Part shown: positions 27,581 to 36,748 of the stretch, one piece after another
Numbering within the stretch: position 1 is the first letter of the stretch
How the letters are laid out: each line of letters begins with the position of its first letter
Source of the DNA: Halomonas korlensis
Lineage (GTDB): Bacteria; Pseudomonadota; Gammaproteobacteria; Pseudomonadales; Halomonadaceae
DNA length: 64,000 nt
Assembly: GCF_900116705.1 (NCBI RefSeq)
Contig: NZ_FPBP01000004.1
Span: forward strand, 124,001-188,000
Direction of reading: 5' to 3'
Translations under genes and position numbers: made by a program
Notes under the pieces: generated by a model
The model's input: the letters and a program-made list of their open reading frames with translations, nothing else
Database searches by the model: none
What the model was told of the DNA's origin: nothing

Positions 27581-29586
27581 GCCGTGGCCTCCCGGGCGCG
27601 GGCCGCCGGCGCGCCTTCCGGGTCGCGGGCGGCGACGGTGCGACGGTAGCGCTTGTCCGCCACGGCCATGATGCCGCCAGCGGCCATCAGCAGCGCCCCC
27701 AACCACAGCCAGCGTACGAAGGGCTTGTACTGAAGACGCATGGCCCAGCTCCCGCCTTCCAATTCCTCGCCCATGGCCACGTAGAGATCACGGAACAGTC
27801 CCGGGCTCAGCGCGACCTGGGTCATCGGCATGCCGCGTGCGATATACAGGCGCTTCTCGGGCGTCATCGTAAAGTTGCGTCGACTATCACCGCGGCGCAC
27901 CTCGATCTCAGCAGCATCCGCCAGGTAGTTGGGGCCGCGCCGACTGGCAAGCTCGGTCATGGTGAAGGTGTAACCGGCGACCTCGACGCTGTCGCCGACG
28001 CCCATGCGCACGTTACGCTCGATGGCATAGTTGGACACCACCGTGACCCCGATGATGGTCACCGCCACTCCCAAGTGGCCGAGCACCATGCCCCAGTAGG
28101 CCAGTGACAACCGCTTGATGCCGGCCAGACGTCCCGCTGAATGGCGCGTCTTGGTCCATAGGTCGCGTGCCATCGGCAGCACGATCCATAACGCCACCAC
28201 GACACCCAGGCTTACCTTGAGATTCCACTCGCCACGATAGAGCAACGGCGCGACACCGCCGATCACCAAGGCCGCGAGACCGGCCAGCCAGCTGCGCTTG
28301 AAGAGATCGCGGCCGTCCATGCGCTTCCAGCGCGACAGCGGGCCAAGGCCCATGAACAGGCAGAGCAGCACGGTGAGCGGCACGAAGAGCGCATTGAAGT
28401 AGGGCGGGCCCACGCTGATCTTGCCCAGATTCAAGGCATCGAGCAGCAGCGGGTATACCGTGCCCAACAGGACAGTGATGGTGATGATCACCAGCAGGAG
28501 GTTGTTGATCAGCAGCAGGGCATCGCGAGACAGCCAGTTGAAGCCCACCTGATGGCTGACCCGAGGTGCACGCAGCGCGAACAGCAGCAGCGACAGGCCG
28601 ACGGTAATGCCCAGCAGCACCAGGATAAACAGGCCGCGCGAGGGGTCGTTGGCGAAGGCGTGCACCGAGGTCAGCACCCCCGAGCGCACCAGGAAGGTGC
28701 CCATCAGCGACAGCGAGAAGGTGGAGATCGCCAGCAGCACCGTCCAGCTCTTGAAGGAGCCCCGCTTCTCGGTGACGGCCAGGGAGTGGATCAGCGCCGT
28801 GCCCGCCAGCCAGGGTAACAGCGAGGCGTTTTCCACCGGATCCCAGAACCACCAGCCGCCCCAGCCGAGCTCGTAATAGGCCCACCAGCTACCCAGAGCG
28901 ATGCCCACGGTGAGAAAGGCCCAGGCGATATTGGTCCAGGGCCGCGCCCAGCGCGTCCAGGCAGCGTCCAGGCGTCCGCCCAGCAGGGCGGCGATGGCGA
29001 AGGCGAAGACCACCGAGAATCCCACGTAGCCCATATAAAGCATCGGCGGATGCACGATCAGCCCGAAATCCTGAAGCAATGGGTTGAGGTCGGCGCCATC
29101 TTCGGGGAGGTTGGGCAACAGCCGCGCGAAGGGGTTGGAGGTGATCAGCACGAACGCCAGGAAACCCACGCTGACCAGGCCCATGACACCCAACACCCGG
29201 GCCAGCATGTCGCGCGGTAACTCCCGCGAGAAGTGGCTGACGGCGAAGGTCCAGCCCGCCAGGATCAGACTCCACAGCAGCACCGAGCCCTCGTGGTTGC
29301 CCCAGACCGCACTGGCCTTGTAGTACCAGGGCAACAGCGAGTTGGAGTTGTTGGCGACGTTGGTCACGCTGAAGTCGTCAAGCAGGTAGCTGGCGGTCAA
29401 GCAAAGGTAGGCGATGGCCAGGAACAGGAACTGGCCGGTGGCCATGGGGCGTGCGTAGGCCATCCACAGCGGGCGGCGTGTGGCCGCCCCGGCCAGCGGC
29501 ATTACCCCCTGTACCAGCGCCATCAAAAGGGCGATGATCAGGGCAAAGTGGCCGATTTCCGGAATCAACAAGGTCTGCATGGACAC
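27577..29586 (-). CDS. ccmF: Cytochrome c haem lyase subunit CcmF
   Basis: 669 residues with about 14 membrane segments. The tryptophan-rich WWD motif is present (WAYYELGWGGWWFWDPVENA) with conserved periplasmic histidines around it. CcmF takes haem from CcmE and, with CcmH/I, ligates it to apocytochrome c at the outer face of the inner membrane. Length and topology agree with E. coli CcmF (647). It starts 6 bp after ccmE. Confidence 0.96.
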   Translation of the reverse strand: MSMQTLLIPEIGHFALIIALLMALVQGVMPLAGAATRRPLWMAYARPMATGQFLFLAIAYLCLTASYLLDDFSVTNVANNSNSLLPWYYKASAVWGNHEGSVLLWSLILAGWTFAVSHFSRELPRDMLARVLGVMGLVSVGFLAFVLITSNPFARLLPNLPEDGADLNPLLQDFGLIVHPPMLYMGYVGFSVVFAFAIAALLGGRLDAAWTRWARPWTNIAWAFLTVGIALGSWWAYYELGWGGWWFWDPVENASLLPWLAGTALIHSLAVTEKRGSFKSWTVLLAISTFSLSLMGTFLVRSGVLTSVHAFANDPSRGLFILVLLGITVGLSLLLFALRAPRVSHQVGFNWLSRDALLLINNLLLVIITITVLLGTVYPLLLDALNLGKISVGPPYFNALFVPLTVLLCLFMGLGPLSRWKRMDGRDLFKRSWLAGLAALVIGGVAPLLYRGEWNLKVSLGVVVALWIVLPMARDLWTKTRHSAGRLAGIKRLSLAYWGMVLGHLGVAVTIIGVTVVSNYAIERNVRMGVGDSVEVAGYTFTMTELASRRGPNYLADAAEIEVRRGDSRRNFTMTPEKRLYIARGMPMTQVALSPGLFRDLYVAMGEELEGGSWAMRLQYKPFVRWLWLGALLMAAGGIMAVADKRYRRTVAARDPEGAPAARAREATA

Positions 29587-29592
29587 TCCGAA

Positions 29593-30108
29593 TCAGTTCG
29601 TCTGGCGCGAGTCGTCATTGCCTGCCTGGGCCCCTACACGCTTGGCGACCTCGGCGGCCTTGGCCTGGTAGTCCTCGGGTGAATAGCCGGCATCCTCCAG
29701 CGCCTGGGCGACTTCCGGCGGCATGTAGTTCTCGTCGTGGCGGGCCAGGACTTCATCGGCCCGGATCCAGCCCTCCTGGGTAAGCTCGCCGACGACCACC
29801 ACGCCCTGCCCCTCGCGGAACAGGTCGGGCAGGATGCCGCTGTAGCGTACTTCCACGTCGTCCACGTAATCGGTGACGGTAAAGGCCACGTCCAGGGTTT
29901 CGGTATCGCGGGAGACCGACCCTTCCTTGACCATACCGCCGGCACGCAGGGTGCGCTCGAAGGGCGCGTCTCCGGCAGCGATCTGGACCGGGCTGAAGAA
30001 GAGGTTGATGTTGGACCGCAGCGCAAAGAGCGTCAGGCCCACGGCAATCGCTGCCAGAGACACCAGTCCCAGGATCACGAAGAGTTTCTGTCGGCGCTTA
30101 GGTGTCAT
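29593..30108 (-). CDS. ccmE: Haem chaperone CcmE
   Basis: 171 residues from the ATG at 30108, with GGAG 8 nt upstream; a TTG four codons earlier is less likely. An amino-terminal anchor (FVILGLVSLAAIAVGLTLFA) precedes a beta-barrel (OB) periplasmic domain. The covalent haem-binding His lies in VLARHDENYMPPEV, with the nearby Tyr. It carries haem from CcmC to CcmF. It overlaps ccmD by 11 nt. Confidence 0.95.
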   Translation of the reverse strand: MTPKRRQKLFVILGLVSLAAIAVGLTLFALRSNINLFFSPVQIAAGDAPFERTLRAGGMVKEGSVSRDTETLDVAFTVTDYVDDVEVRYSGILPDLFREGQGVVVVGELTQEGWIRADEVLARHDENYMPPEVAQALEDAGYSPEDYQAKAAEVAKRVGAQAGNDDSRQTN

Positions 30109-30331
30109 TGATGTCTCCAACCCTTGAAGGGGAACGGGGTGTCCTGCCTTGGGCGGCGTGGTGCCGCTCGCGGCGGCTGCGGCGTTGCAGCTGGCGTATC
30201 AATTGGCGGCGCTCGTGGCGCGCGTGCAGCACACTGCCCAGCAGCAGCAGCAGGGTCATCGCCCAGGCGCTCCAGACATAAGGGCCGTGCCCGCCCATGG
30301 CGAGAAAATCGTTCAGCGAAGAAAAGGCCAT
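30098..30331 (-). CDS. ccmD: Haem exporter accessory protein CcmD
   Basis: 77 residues, one membrane segment (YVWSAWAMTLLLLLGSVL) then a strongly basic cytoplasmic tail, as usual for CcmD. The start codon overlaps the ccmC stop (TGATG). CcmD helps release haem-loaded CcmE from the CcmABC complex. Confidence 0.9.
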   Translation of the reverse strand: MAFSSLNDFLAMGGHGPYVWSAWAMTLLLLLGSVLHARHERRQLIRQLQRRSRRERHHAAQGRTPRSPSRVGDINDT

Positions 30332-31089
30332 CAGCGCCCCTCCCCGGCCAGTTCACGCACCCAGTGCTTGGTCGCTTCACGGCGCAGGATCTCGCTGCGG
30401 GTCCGCGTCAGCGTCAGGGCGATGAAGAAACAATAAAAGCCCAGCACCATGATCAACAGTGGCATCCACATCTCCAGCGGCATGGCCGGACGCGAGGTCA
30501 CGCTAAACGTCGCAGGTTGGTGCAGGGTGTACCACCAGTCCACCGAGTACTTGATGATCGGGATGTTGATAACGCCCACCAGAGCCAGTACGGACGCCGC
30601 CCGGGAGGCGCTGTCGCGACTGGAAAAGGCTCCACGCAGCGCGATCACCCCGACGTACAGGAACAGCAGGATCAACATGGAAGTCAGGCGCGCGTCCCAC
30701 ATCCACCAGGTACCCCAGGTGGGCACGCCCCATACGGCGCCGGAGAACAATGCGATGAAGGTCATGGCGGCCCCCAGCGGCGCCATCATGGCCGCGGCCA
30801 TATCGGCGATCTTGATTTTCCAGACCATGAAGATCAGCCCCGACACCGCCATGGCCACGAAGATCGACTGGGCCAGGAAGGCCGCCGGTACGTGCACGTA
30901 GATGATGCGAAAGCTGTTGCCCTGCTGGTAATCCGCCGGCGCGAAGGCCAGCCCCCAGATACTGCCGACCACGATCAACACCGCCGCCGCCGCCCAGAAC
31001 CAGGGCAGCAGGCGAGCGCTGATGACATAGAACCACTTGGGTGATCCCAGCTTGTGAATAAAGGTCCACATCCCTCGTTGATTCCTCAT
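30331..31089 (-). CDS. ccmC: Haem transporter/ligase CcmC
   Basis: 252 residues with six membrane segments. The WWD haem-handling motif is present (SGAVWGVPTWGTWWMWDARL), flanked by conserved periplasmic His residues (YVHVPAAF; TLHQPATF). It loads haem onto CcmE at the periplasmic side. The ATG at 31089 overlaps the ccmB stop (ATGA). Confidence 0.95.
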   Translation of the reverse strand: MRNQRGMWTFIHKLGSPKWFYVISARLLPWFWAAAAVLIVVGSIWGLAFAPADYQQGNSFRIIYVHVPAAFLAQSIFVAMAVSGLIFMVWKIKIADMAAAMMAPLGAAMTFIALFSGAVWGVPTWGTWWMWDARLTSMLILLFLYVGVIALRGAFSSRDSASRAASVLALVGVINIPIIKYSVDWWYTLHQPATFSVTSRPAMPLEMWMPLLIMVLGFYCFFIALTLTRTRSEILRREATKHWVRELAGEGR

Positions 31090-31829
31090 CCGTTGATACT
31101 GATGCGCAGCGACGCCGCGATCGCCCAGGGCGCTAGCATCAGCGCCACTGCGAGCAAGGCGCCGAGTATCGCCAGGTGTGCCGTGATGCTGTCCCCCAGG
31201 ATCGCCGCCTGGACGGCACCGGCTCCGAAGATCAGCACCGGAATGTAGAGCGGCAGCACCAGCAGCGAGAGCAGCACACCGCCACGTGCAAGCCCCACGG
31301 TGAGGGCGGCGCCGATGGCACCGATCAGGCTCAGGCTGGCGCTGCCAAGCGCCAGCGACAGCGACAGGACCAGATAGCTTCCGGCCGGCAGCGACAACAT
31401 GATGCCGAGCACCGGCGCCATCAAGGCGAGCGGCAGCCCCGTCAACAGCCAGTGCACCGCGACCTTGGCCAGCGCCAGCGCTGCGAGCGGCTGGGGCGAG
31501 AGCAATAACTGTTCCAGGCTACCGTCGTCATAATCACCACGGAACAGGCTGTCGAGTGACAGTAACGCCGCCAGCAACGCCGCCACCCAGAGCAGGCCTG
31601 GGGCGATGGTGGACAGCAGCTCCGGGTCAGGCGAGATGCCGATCGGGAACAGCGTGATCACCAGCGCGAAGAACACCAGCGGGTTGAGTACCTCCCCACG
31701 CCGCCGCAACAAGAGTGTCAGGTCACGTCGGAAGGTGGCTTGCAATGCGACCCGCAGACCGCCGGAGGGTTCCCGATGCAATGAAGTGGCGGGTTCGGCC
31801 TTGCTCACGGTAGCCTCAGTGCTGGACAT
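31086..31829 (-). CDS. ccmB: Haem exporter membrane protein CcmB
   Basis: 247 residues from the ATG at 31829, within the end of ccmA (14 nt overlap); an ATG two codons earlier is possible, and the longer frame upstream is inside ccmA. Six membrane segments follow a basic TFRRDLTLLLRRRGEVLNPL entrance typical of CcmB. With CcmA it forms the ABC complex that drives release of holo-CcmE. It is about 27 residues longer than E. coli CcmB at the amino end, so the true start could be somewhat internal. Confidence 0.9.
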   Translation of the reverse strand: MSSTEATVSKAEPATSLHREPSGGLRVALQATFRRDLTLLLRRRGEVLNPLVFFALVITLFPIGISPDPELLSTIAPGLLWVAALLAALLSLDSLFRGDYDDGSLEQLLLSPQPLAALALAKVAVHWLLTGLPLALMAPVLGIMLSLPAGSYLVLSLSLALGSASLSLIGAIGAALTVGLARGGVLLSLLVLPLYIPVLIFGAGAVQAAILGDSITAHLAILGALLAVALMLAPWAIAASLRISING

Positions 31830-32460
31830 GGGCATTGCCGGCTCCGAGCCGCACATGGCGCAGGGCGGGCGTCGCCCTGAGCGCGTGATGAGTGGTGACC
31901 AGCACGGAACCACCGTTTCGCGCATGCGCCTCGAGCCGCGCTTCGAGTTCGGCCACTCCCTGGCGGTCGATGGCGGTAAATGGCTCATCGAGCACCCAGA
32001 GGGGCCGCGGCGTCAGTTCCAGGCGCGCCAGCGCCACGCGGCGCTGCTGCCCGGCGGACAGCTGTCCGGTAGGCAGGTCCTCGAAGCCGGCAAGCCCCAC
32101 CCCGTCGAGCGCCGCCAGGCGGGCGGGCTCACTGTCGGGGCCGCCGGCCATGGCCTGGTACCAGGCAAGATTTTCCAGGGGCGTCAGGGCCGCCTTGACC
32201 CCAGTCGTATGGCCGAGATAGAGCAGGCTCGAGAGAAAGGCGTCGCGTGCCTGGCGCATCGGCATCTCGTTCCAGAAGAGCTCGCCATGATAGTCCGCCA
32301 GTTGGCCCGACAGGATTTTCAACAGCGTGGTCTTGCCACTGCCATTGGGGCCCTCGATGCGCACGATTTCGCCGGCCACGATATCCAGGTCGAGATCCTC
32401 GAACAGCCAGCGATCATCGCGTTCACAGGCCAGCTCTCGGGCTTGCAGACGCAGGGTCAA
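31816..32460 (-). CDS. ccmA: Haem exporter ATP-binding protein CcmA
   Basis: 214 residues from a TTG at 32460 with GGAG 8 nt upstream; no better in-frame ATG lies nearby. Walker A is GPNGSGKTTLLKIL (about 35-48), the signature LSAGQQRRVALARL and Walker B PLWVLDEPFTAID follow. It powers CcmE release within CcmABCD. It is the first gene of the nine-gene ccmABCDEFGHI operon. Confidence 0.93.
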   Translation of the reverse strand: MTLRLQARELACERDDRWLFEDLDLDIVAGEIVRIEGPNGSGKTTLLKILSGQLADYHGELFWNEMPMRQARDAFLSSLLYLGHTTGVKAALTPLENLAWYQAMAGGPDSEPARLAALDGVGLAGFEDLPTGQLSAGQQRRVALARLELTPRPLWVLDEPFTAIDRQGVAELEARLEAHARNGGSVLVTTHHALRATPALRHVRLGAGNAHVQH

Positions 32461-32586
32461 GGCACTCTCCGGGCGTAGGGTATTTCGGCCGAAACTTTAC
32501 ACGCAAAGGGGTTTCGCTACCAGTCGCGCCGCTGCGTCAGCCGGTCGCAGTTGATGTGCGTCAAGTCGGCGTTGACGCATCGTGCC

Positions 32587-32614
32587 TTGCCAGATCCGTG
32601 CCGGCTGTTATGCT
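32587..32614 (+). promoter_or_regulatory. Sigma-70 promoter of the S24 peptidase gene
   Basis: -35 TTGCCA (32587-32592), 16 bp spacer, -10 TATGCT (32609-32614). The start is predicted near 32621, just before the LexA box. Confidence 0.55.
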
Positions 32615-32623
32615 CACGAAGTA

Positions 32624-32639
32624 CTGTACGAATTGACAG
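32624..32639 (+). promoter_or_regulatory. LexA box (SOS operator)
   Basis: CTGTACGAATTGACAG fits CTG-N10-CAG and begins ten bases after the -10 element, where bound LexA would block transcription. It is 39 bp before the ATG of the S24 peptidase gene. Confidence 0.7.
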
Positions 32640-32678
32640 GTTTCATATCGCGGGTCCGCCGACAGGAGTAGACACGAC

Positions 32679-33149
32679 ATGTCGAAGGTCAGATCGCAGT
32701 TTCTTCAGCGCCGGCTCAATCAGCCCTCTTCCATGGCCTGGGAAGTGATCGAGGACGGTGATCTCGTCGAAATCCCGCTGCTTGGACAAGTCTCGGCGGG
32801 CCTGCCCATCGATGCCTGCCCCGACGTCGGCAGCCTGCATGTGCCGTCGCGCATGGTACGCCGTAACACCTACGCCCTGCGCGTTCGCGGCGATTCTATG
32901 ATCGACTGCAATATTTTCGATGGCGACGTGATCATCATCGAACGCAGCGAGAGCGCGGAAAACGGCGAGACCGCCGTGGTGATGATCAACAACCAGGAAG
33001 TCACCCTGAAGAAGTTCTATATCGAGAAATCCGGCGTTCGCCTGCAACCGGCCAACGAAGGCATGGCGCCTATCTATCTGAAGAATGACGATATCCAGGT
33101 GCTCGGCCTGGTGATGGGTGTGGCGCGCCAGGCGGAACTGGCCGCCTGA
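32679..33149 (+). CDS. LexA/UmuD-type S24 self-cleaving protein without DNA-binding domain
   Basis: 156 residues. The carboxyl 120 residues are the LexA-like S24 fold with the Ala-Gly cleavage site in GQVSAGLP (A40-G41), catalytic Ser about 73 in RGDSMID and Lys about 111 in EVTLKKFY. The amino end is only about 30 residues and lacks the winged helix of LexA, so it resembles UmuD in layout but LexA in sequence. It is probably a target of RecA*-stimulated autocleavage. A LexA box sits at its promoter. No umuC-like polymerase gene is adjacent; instead yigZ follows with a TGATG overlap. It may be a UmuD acting with a distant polymerase or a separate SOS modulator. Confidence 0.8.
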   Translation: MSKVRSQFLQRRLNQPSSMAWEVIEDGDLVEIPLLGQVSAGLPIDACPDVGSLHVPSRMVRRNTYALRVRGDSMIDCNIFDGDVIIIERSESAENGETAVVMINNQEVTLKKFYIEKSGVRLQPANEGMAPIYLKNDDIQVLGLVMGVARQAELAA

Positions 33150-33763
33150 TGCGCTACGCCGTACCCGACCTGCCGCCCGGTGCCTGGCATGTAGGCGAAC
33201 TCGAGGTGGAAAGGAGCCGTTTCATCGCCTGGGTGTGTCATGCGCCCGACAGCGCGGCCTTCGAGGCCCTGCTTGCCACCGCGCGCGAACGGCATTCGAG
33301 CGCCAGCCACCACTGCAGCGCCTTCATTGCCGGCCCGCCCGGCGAACAGAACGCCATCGGTTTTTCCGATGACGGCGAACCCGGGGGCACCGGCGGTCGG
33401 CCGATATTCCAGGTGCTTGAAGGCGCGGGGCTGGGCCAGGTGGGCTGTGTCGTCACTCGCTATTTCGGCGGCACCAAGCTGGGTACCGGCGGCCTGGCCC
33501 GGGCCTACGCCAGGGCCGCCGCCCTGGCGCTCGATACCCTGCCCAGGCGTGAGCTCATCGAGCGCGCCGCGCTGTGCATCCGGGTCGATTTCGCCGGCGA
33601 GGCCGAGGCGCGAGCCTGGCTGTCCGAACAGGCCGTTCCGGTGACGCAAGCAGAGTATCGCGCCGATGGCGTCGTACTGACCCTGGGTTGGCCCAACGAC
33701 ACACCCGCCGATCTGACCTCCCTGGAAACGCGCTTACGCGGGCGTATCACCGTATTGACCTAA
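33149..33763 (+). CDS. yigZ: YigZ/IMPACT family protein
   Basis: 204 residues, ATG overlapping the preceding stop (TGATG). The UPF0029 domain shows ERSRFIAWV, ASHHCSAFIAG, FSDDGEPGGTGGRPIF and CVVTRYFGGTKLGTGGLARAY; the carboxyl end is the short DUF1949 domain. Relatives of eukaryotic IMPACT, their bacterial role is unsettled (possible translation factor or peptidase link). Being coupled to an SOS-controlled gene suggests it is induced with it. Confidence 0.92.
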   Translation: MRYAVPDLPPGAWHVGELEVERSRFIAWVCHAPDSAAFEALLATARERHSSASHHCSAFIAGPPGEQNAIGFSDDGEPGGTGGRPIFQVLEGAGLGQVGCVVTRYFGGTKLGTGGLARAYARAAALALDTLPRRELIERAALCIRVDFAGEAEARAWLSEQAVPVTQAEYRADGVVLTLGWPNDTPADLTSLETRLRGRITVLT

Positions 33764-33887
33764 CCTTGGGTCGGCATCCCTGCGCCAGCCTTCCCAGAGC
33801 CTATCCTGTGCTTCAATAGCTTCTTGACATAATTTGAGATAATCATCTTGCCATGCCGATCACTCACGGCGAGTTTCGCGTGGCGAG

Positions 33888-33917
33888 TTGACGTATCTTT
33901 CCCCAACAAACTATATT
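33888..33917 (+). promoter_or_regulatory. Candidate promoter of the chromate transporter gene
   Basis: -35 TTGACG (33888-33893), 18 bp spacer, -10 TATATT (33912-33917), in an AT-rich stretch between yigZ and the first chrA gene. It lies 85 bp before the ATG, leaving a leader in which I see no further structure. Confidence 0.5.
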
Positions 33918-34002
33918 ATCAAACAAATAATCGATTTTTCACGGCATGGTTTATGACAATCATAACAATTGCGTCCGACACCACCGTTGACGGGACGGCA
34001 TC

Positions 34003-34575
34003 ATGACCGCGAGCAAAGGCACGCGGCTGAGCGCGCTGTTCTGGGCATTCACCCGCATCGGCCTGCTGGGTTTCGGCGGCGGCCCAGCGATGATTCCCTT
34101 GATCCAGCAGGAAGTGGTCAAGCGCCATGGTTGGCTCGATAATGACGAGTTCGCCGATATCCTGGCCATCGGCAACACCCTCCCTGGCCCTATCGCGACC
34201 AAGATGCCCGGCTACATTGGCTACCGAGTGGCGGGCCTCGCCGGCTGTGCGGCCGCCGTGATCGCCGTGATCCTGCCGATGATTCTGGCCATGGTCGCCC
34301 TGCTCGGGCTCTTCACGCGCTATCGGGATGTGGCCTGGATCCGGGGCATGGGGCAGGCGGTCGTGCCGGTGGTGATGGTCATGATGGCCCAGTTGACGCT
34401 GGACTTCTGGAACAAGTCACGCTTAGCTCTGGGATGGATCGTCAGCCTGATAATGGCCAGCGTGGCCGGCGTACTGATCTACGTCATCGGCATCCATCCC
34501 GGATGGATCATCGGCGGGTTGCTGGCGGCCGCCCTGCTGCGTCCCAGCTCATCTGGCAAGGAGGCTAGCCGATGA
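34003..34575 (+). CDS. chrA: Chromate transporter, short-chain CHR subunit 1
   Basis: 190 residues, one CHR domain with about six membrane segments. The family motif GFGGGPAMIPLIQQEVV (about 24-40) and GNTLPGPIATKMPGYIGY (about 58-75) are present. In long-chain ChrA both halves are in one protein; short-chain members act as pairs. CHR proteins export chromate, using sulfate-like transport chemistry. The next gene overlaps it by 4 nt and encodes the other half. Confidence 0.88.
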   Translation: MTASKGTRLSALFWAFTRIGLLGFGGGPAMIPLIQQEVVKRHGWLDNDEFADILAIGNTLPGPIATKMPGYIGYRVAGLAGCAAAVIAVILPMILAMVALLGLFTRYRDVAWIRGMGQAVVPVVMVMMAQLTLDFWNKSRLALGWIVSLIMASVAGVLIYVIGIHPGWIIGGLLAAALLRPSSSGKEASR

Positions 34576-35102
34576 TCTACTGGGAGCTGTTCCTTGCCTT
34601 CTTCATCCCCAACATCATCGGCTATGGTGGCGGCCCGGCGATCATCCCGCTGATCGAAGCCGAGGTGGTCGGCCGCTACGGCTGGATGGGCGCGCAGCAG
34701 TTCGCGGAAACCCTGGCACTGGGCAACGCCCTGCCCAGCCCCATCGCGACCAAGATGGCCGGTTATGTCGGCTACGACGTCGCGGGCGCCAGTGGTGCCC
34801 TGGTCGCCGTCTTCGCCACCGTCGTGCCTTCCCTGCTGCTGATGCTTGGCGCACTCGGCCTGCTGTATCGCCATCGCGATTCGCCGCGCGTGAAGCGCAT
34901 GAGCCAGTGGGTTCGCCCCGTGATCGCGACGATGATGGCCTGGTTGACCTGGAGCTTCTTCAGCGAGGGGCTCGACAATGCCGGCTGGCTGCATACCGTG
35001 CTGATTGGCGCGGTGTCTGCCATTGCCCTGCTGCGTTTCAGGACGCATCCGGCCTTCGTCGTGATGGCCGCCCTGATCTACGGAGGCCTCTTCCTGGGCT
35101 GA
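34572..35102 (+). CDS. chrA: Chromate transporter, short-chain CHR subunit 2
   Basis: 176 residues, the partner of the preceding gene, coupled by an ATGA overlap. It shows the matching motifs IIGYGGGPAIIPLIEAEVV and GNALPSPIATKMAGYVGY. Antiparallel pairing of two short CHR proteins is the accepted model. The substrate is inferred from the family only. A 121 bp gap separates it from the TTT transporter genes on the same strand. Confidence 0.88.
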   Translation: MIYWELFLAFFIPNIIGYGGGPAIIPLIEAEVVGRYGWMGAQQFAETLALGNALPSPIATKMAGYVGYDVAGASGALVAVFATVVPSLLLMLGALGLLYRHRDSPRVKRMSQWVRPVIATMMAWLTWSFFSEGLDNAGWLHTVLIGAVSAIALLRFRTHPAFVVMAALIYGGLFLG

Positions 35103-35223
35103 CATAATGGCCTCTACAACACGCTCGCAACCTCACAACAACCATAAGACCGCAACACGCGCTCACCCCGCTCCCGACGAGCGGTAAACACCAGACGACT
35201 CACAACAGCAAAGGTGATACCCC

Positions 35224-36198
35224 ATGACGCGCTCGAGACTGACCCTCACCATCGCCGCCATCGGCCTGGCCTCAACCGTTGCCTTGACCGGTACCGCGCA
35301 AGCCGACTATCCGGAACAGGATATCCGCATGGTCATCCCCTACGGCCCGGGCGGCGCGACCGACATCATCTTCCGACTGATCTCCAAGGAAGCCGAGAAA
35401 CATCTCGGCGAGTCTATCGTGCCGGTCAACATGGCCGGTGCCGGCGCGACGCTTGGCTCGAGAAACGTCAAGGATGCCGACCCCGATGGCTACACCCTGC
35501 TGGGTAGTCACGACACCATTGCCCTGTCCAAGCTGGCCGGCACTGTGGATTATTCCTACGACGCCTTCGCGCCGATCGCCCTGCTGACCCAGACCATCAA
35601 CATCCCGACTGCACACGCCAATCATCCGGTACAGAGTGCCGAGGAGATCGCCGACTACGTCAGCGAGAATCCCGGCGAGGTGCGCTTCAGCATGATCCCG
35701 AGCTCCACCGATCACTTTTTCTGGGTGCAGTTCTTCGACGCCGCCGGCATCGACATGGCGGACGTACGCCTGGTCGGCTACCCGGATACCGGCGAGCAGG
35801 TATCGGCCTTGATGGCCGAAGAAGTCGACTTCGCGATGTTCAACCTGCCTTCCGGCGGCGCGTATTATGAGGACGGCACCTTCCGCCCGCTGGCTGTCGC
35901 CCACCCCGAGCGGCTGGACAGCCATCCCGACGTCCCCACCCTGCGCGAGCTGGGCATCGAGATGGATCACTCGACCAGCCGCGGCATCTTCGCGCCCAAG
36001 GGCACGCCTGAGGAGATCCAGGCCACCATCGCCGATGCCTACGGCAAGGCGCTGGAGAACGAAGAGATCAGCAGCCGCATCGAGAATGAGTTCGGCTCGG
36101 TGGTGCGCTTCCTGGCCGGCGACGACTATCTCGAATTTCTCGACGAGAACGAGGCCGCGCTGACCGCTGCCGCCGAGAATATCGACTTCCAGAACTGA
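35224..36198 (+). CDS. tctC: Tripartite tricarboxylate transporter substrate-binding protein (TctC)
   Basis: 324 residues. A Sec signal peptide (about residues 1-27, ending AQA before DYPEQDIR) is followed by the family start IRMVIPYGPGGATDIIFR and the ligand-loop motif MAGAGATLGSRNVKDADPDG. It binds the substrate in the periplasm and hands it to TctAB. Ligands of the family are carboxylates and related acids; the sequence does not name this one. A good Shine-Dalgarno (AAAGGTGA) precedes the ATG. Confidence 0.92.
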   Translation: MTRSRLTLTIAAIGLASTVALTGTAQADYPEQDIRMVIPYGPGGATDIIFRLISKEAEKHLGESIVPVNMAGAGATLGSRNVKDADPDGYTLLGSHDTIALSKLAGTVDYSYDAFAPIALLTQTINIPTAHANHPVQSAEEIADYVSENPGEVRFSMIPSSTDHFFWVQFFDAAGIDMADVRLVGYPDTGEQVSALMAEEVDFAMFNLPSGGAYYEDGTFRPLAVAHPERLDSHPDVPTLRELGIEMDHSTSRGIFAPKGTPEEIQATIADAYGKALENEEISSRIENEFGSVVRFLAGDDYLEFLDENEAALTAAAENIDFQN

Positions 36199-36260
36199 TA
36201 CGGTGATTCCCTGCCGGCCTGCTTAACGCCGGCCGACAGGTGTCTCCCGAGAGACCTATC

Positions 36261-36731
36261 ATGCTGATGCTTACCAAGGATCGTGCCCTGGCGCTTGCCA
36301 TGATGCTCATGGCCGGCATTATGCTGGTGGAATCCGGCGACATTCCCCCGCCGACCAGCTGGCAACCTTATGGCTCGGCGCTGTTTCCGCGGATCCTGCT
36401 GGTTCTGGTCAGCGCGCTCTCGCTGCTGATCCTGATCCGCTCGCTGCTGGCCGGCGCCAAACGGGCCGATACGCCCCGCCGCACCTTCCCGCAATGGCTC
36501 GCCCACAACCGTACCGTTCTGGGTCTTTTCCTGCTGTTCGGCCTCTATGCCGCCCTGCTGCCACTAGTGGGCTATATCGCGGCGACGCTGGGCTTTCTGG
36601 TCCTGGCCTTTGCCCTGCTGCTGGGCATCGATACGCGCCGCAAGTGGATCATCAATCTCACCGTGAGCGGCATTCTCGTACCGCTGGTGTACGTGATCTT
36701 CCGTTACGGCCTCAATGTCTGGCTACCCTGA
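36261..36731 (+). CDS. tctB: Tripartite tricarboxylate transporter small membrane subunit (TctB)
   Basis: 156 residues from the ATG at 36261; a GTG at 36240 is possible. Four membrane segments with the usual loop between the first pair (ESGDIPPPTSWQPYGSALFP). TctB is the small membrane subunit of the sodium-dependent TTT carrier. It lies between the binding-protein gene and tctA, the common order. Confidence 0.9.
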   Translation: MLMLTKDRALALAMMLMAGIMLVESGDIPPPTSWQPYGSALFPRILLVLVSALSLLILIRSLLAGAKRADTPRRTFPQWLAHNRTVLGLFLLFGLYAALLPLVGYIAATLGFLVLAFALLLGIDTRRKWIINLTVSGILVPLVYVIFRYGLNVWLP

Positions 36732-36748
36732 CGCACTCGGAGTGAACC

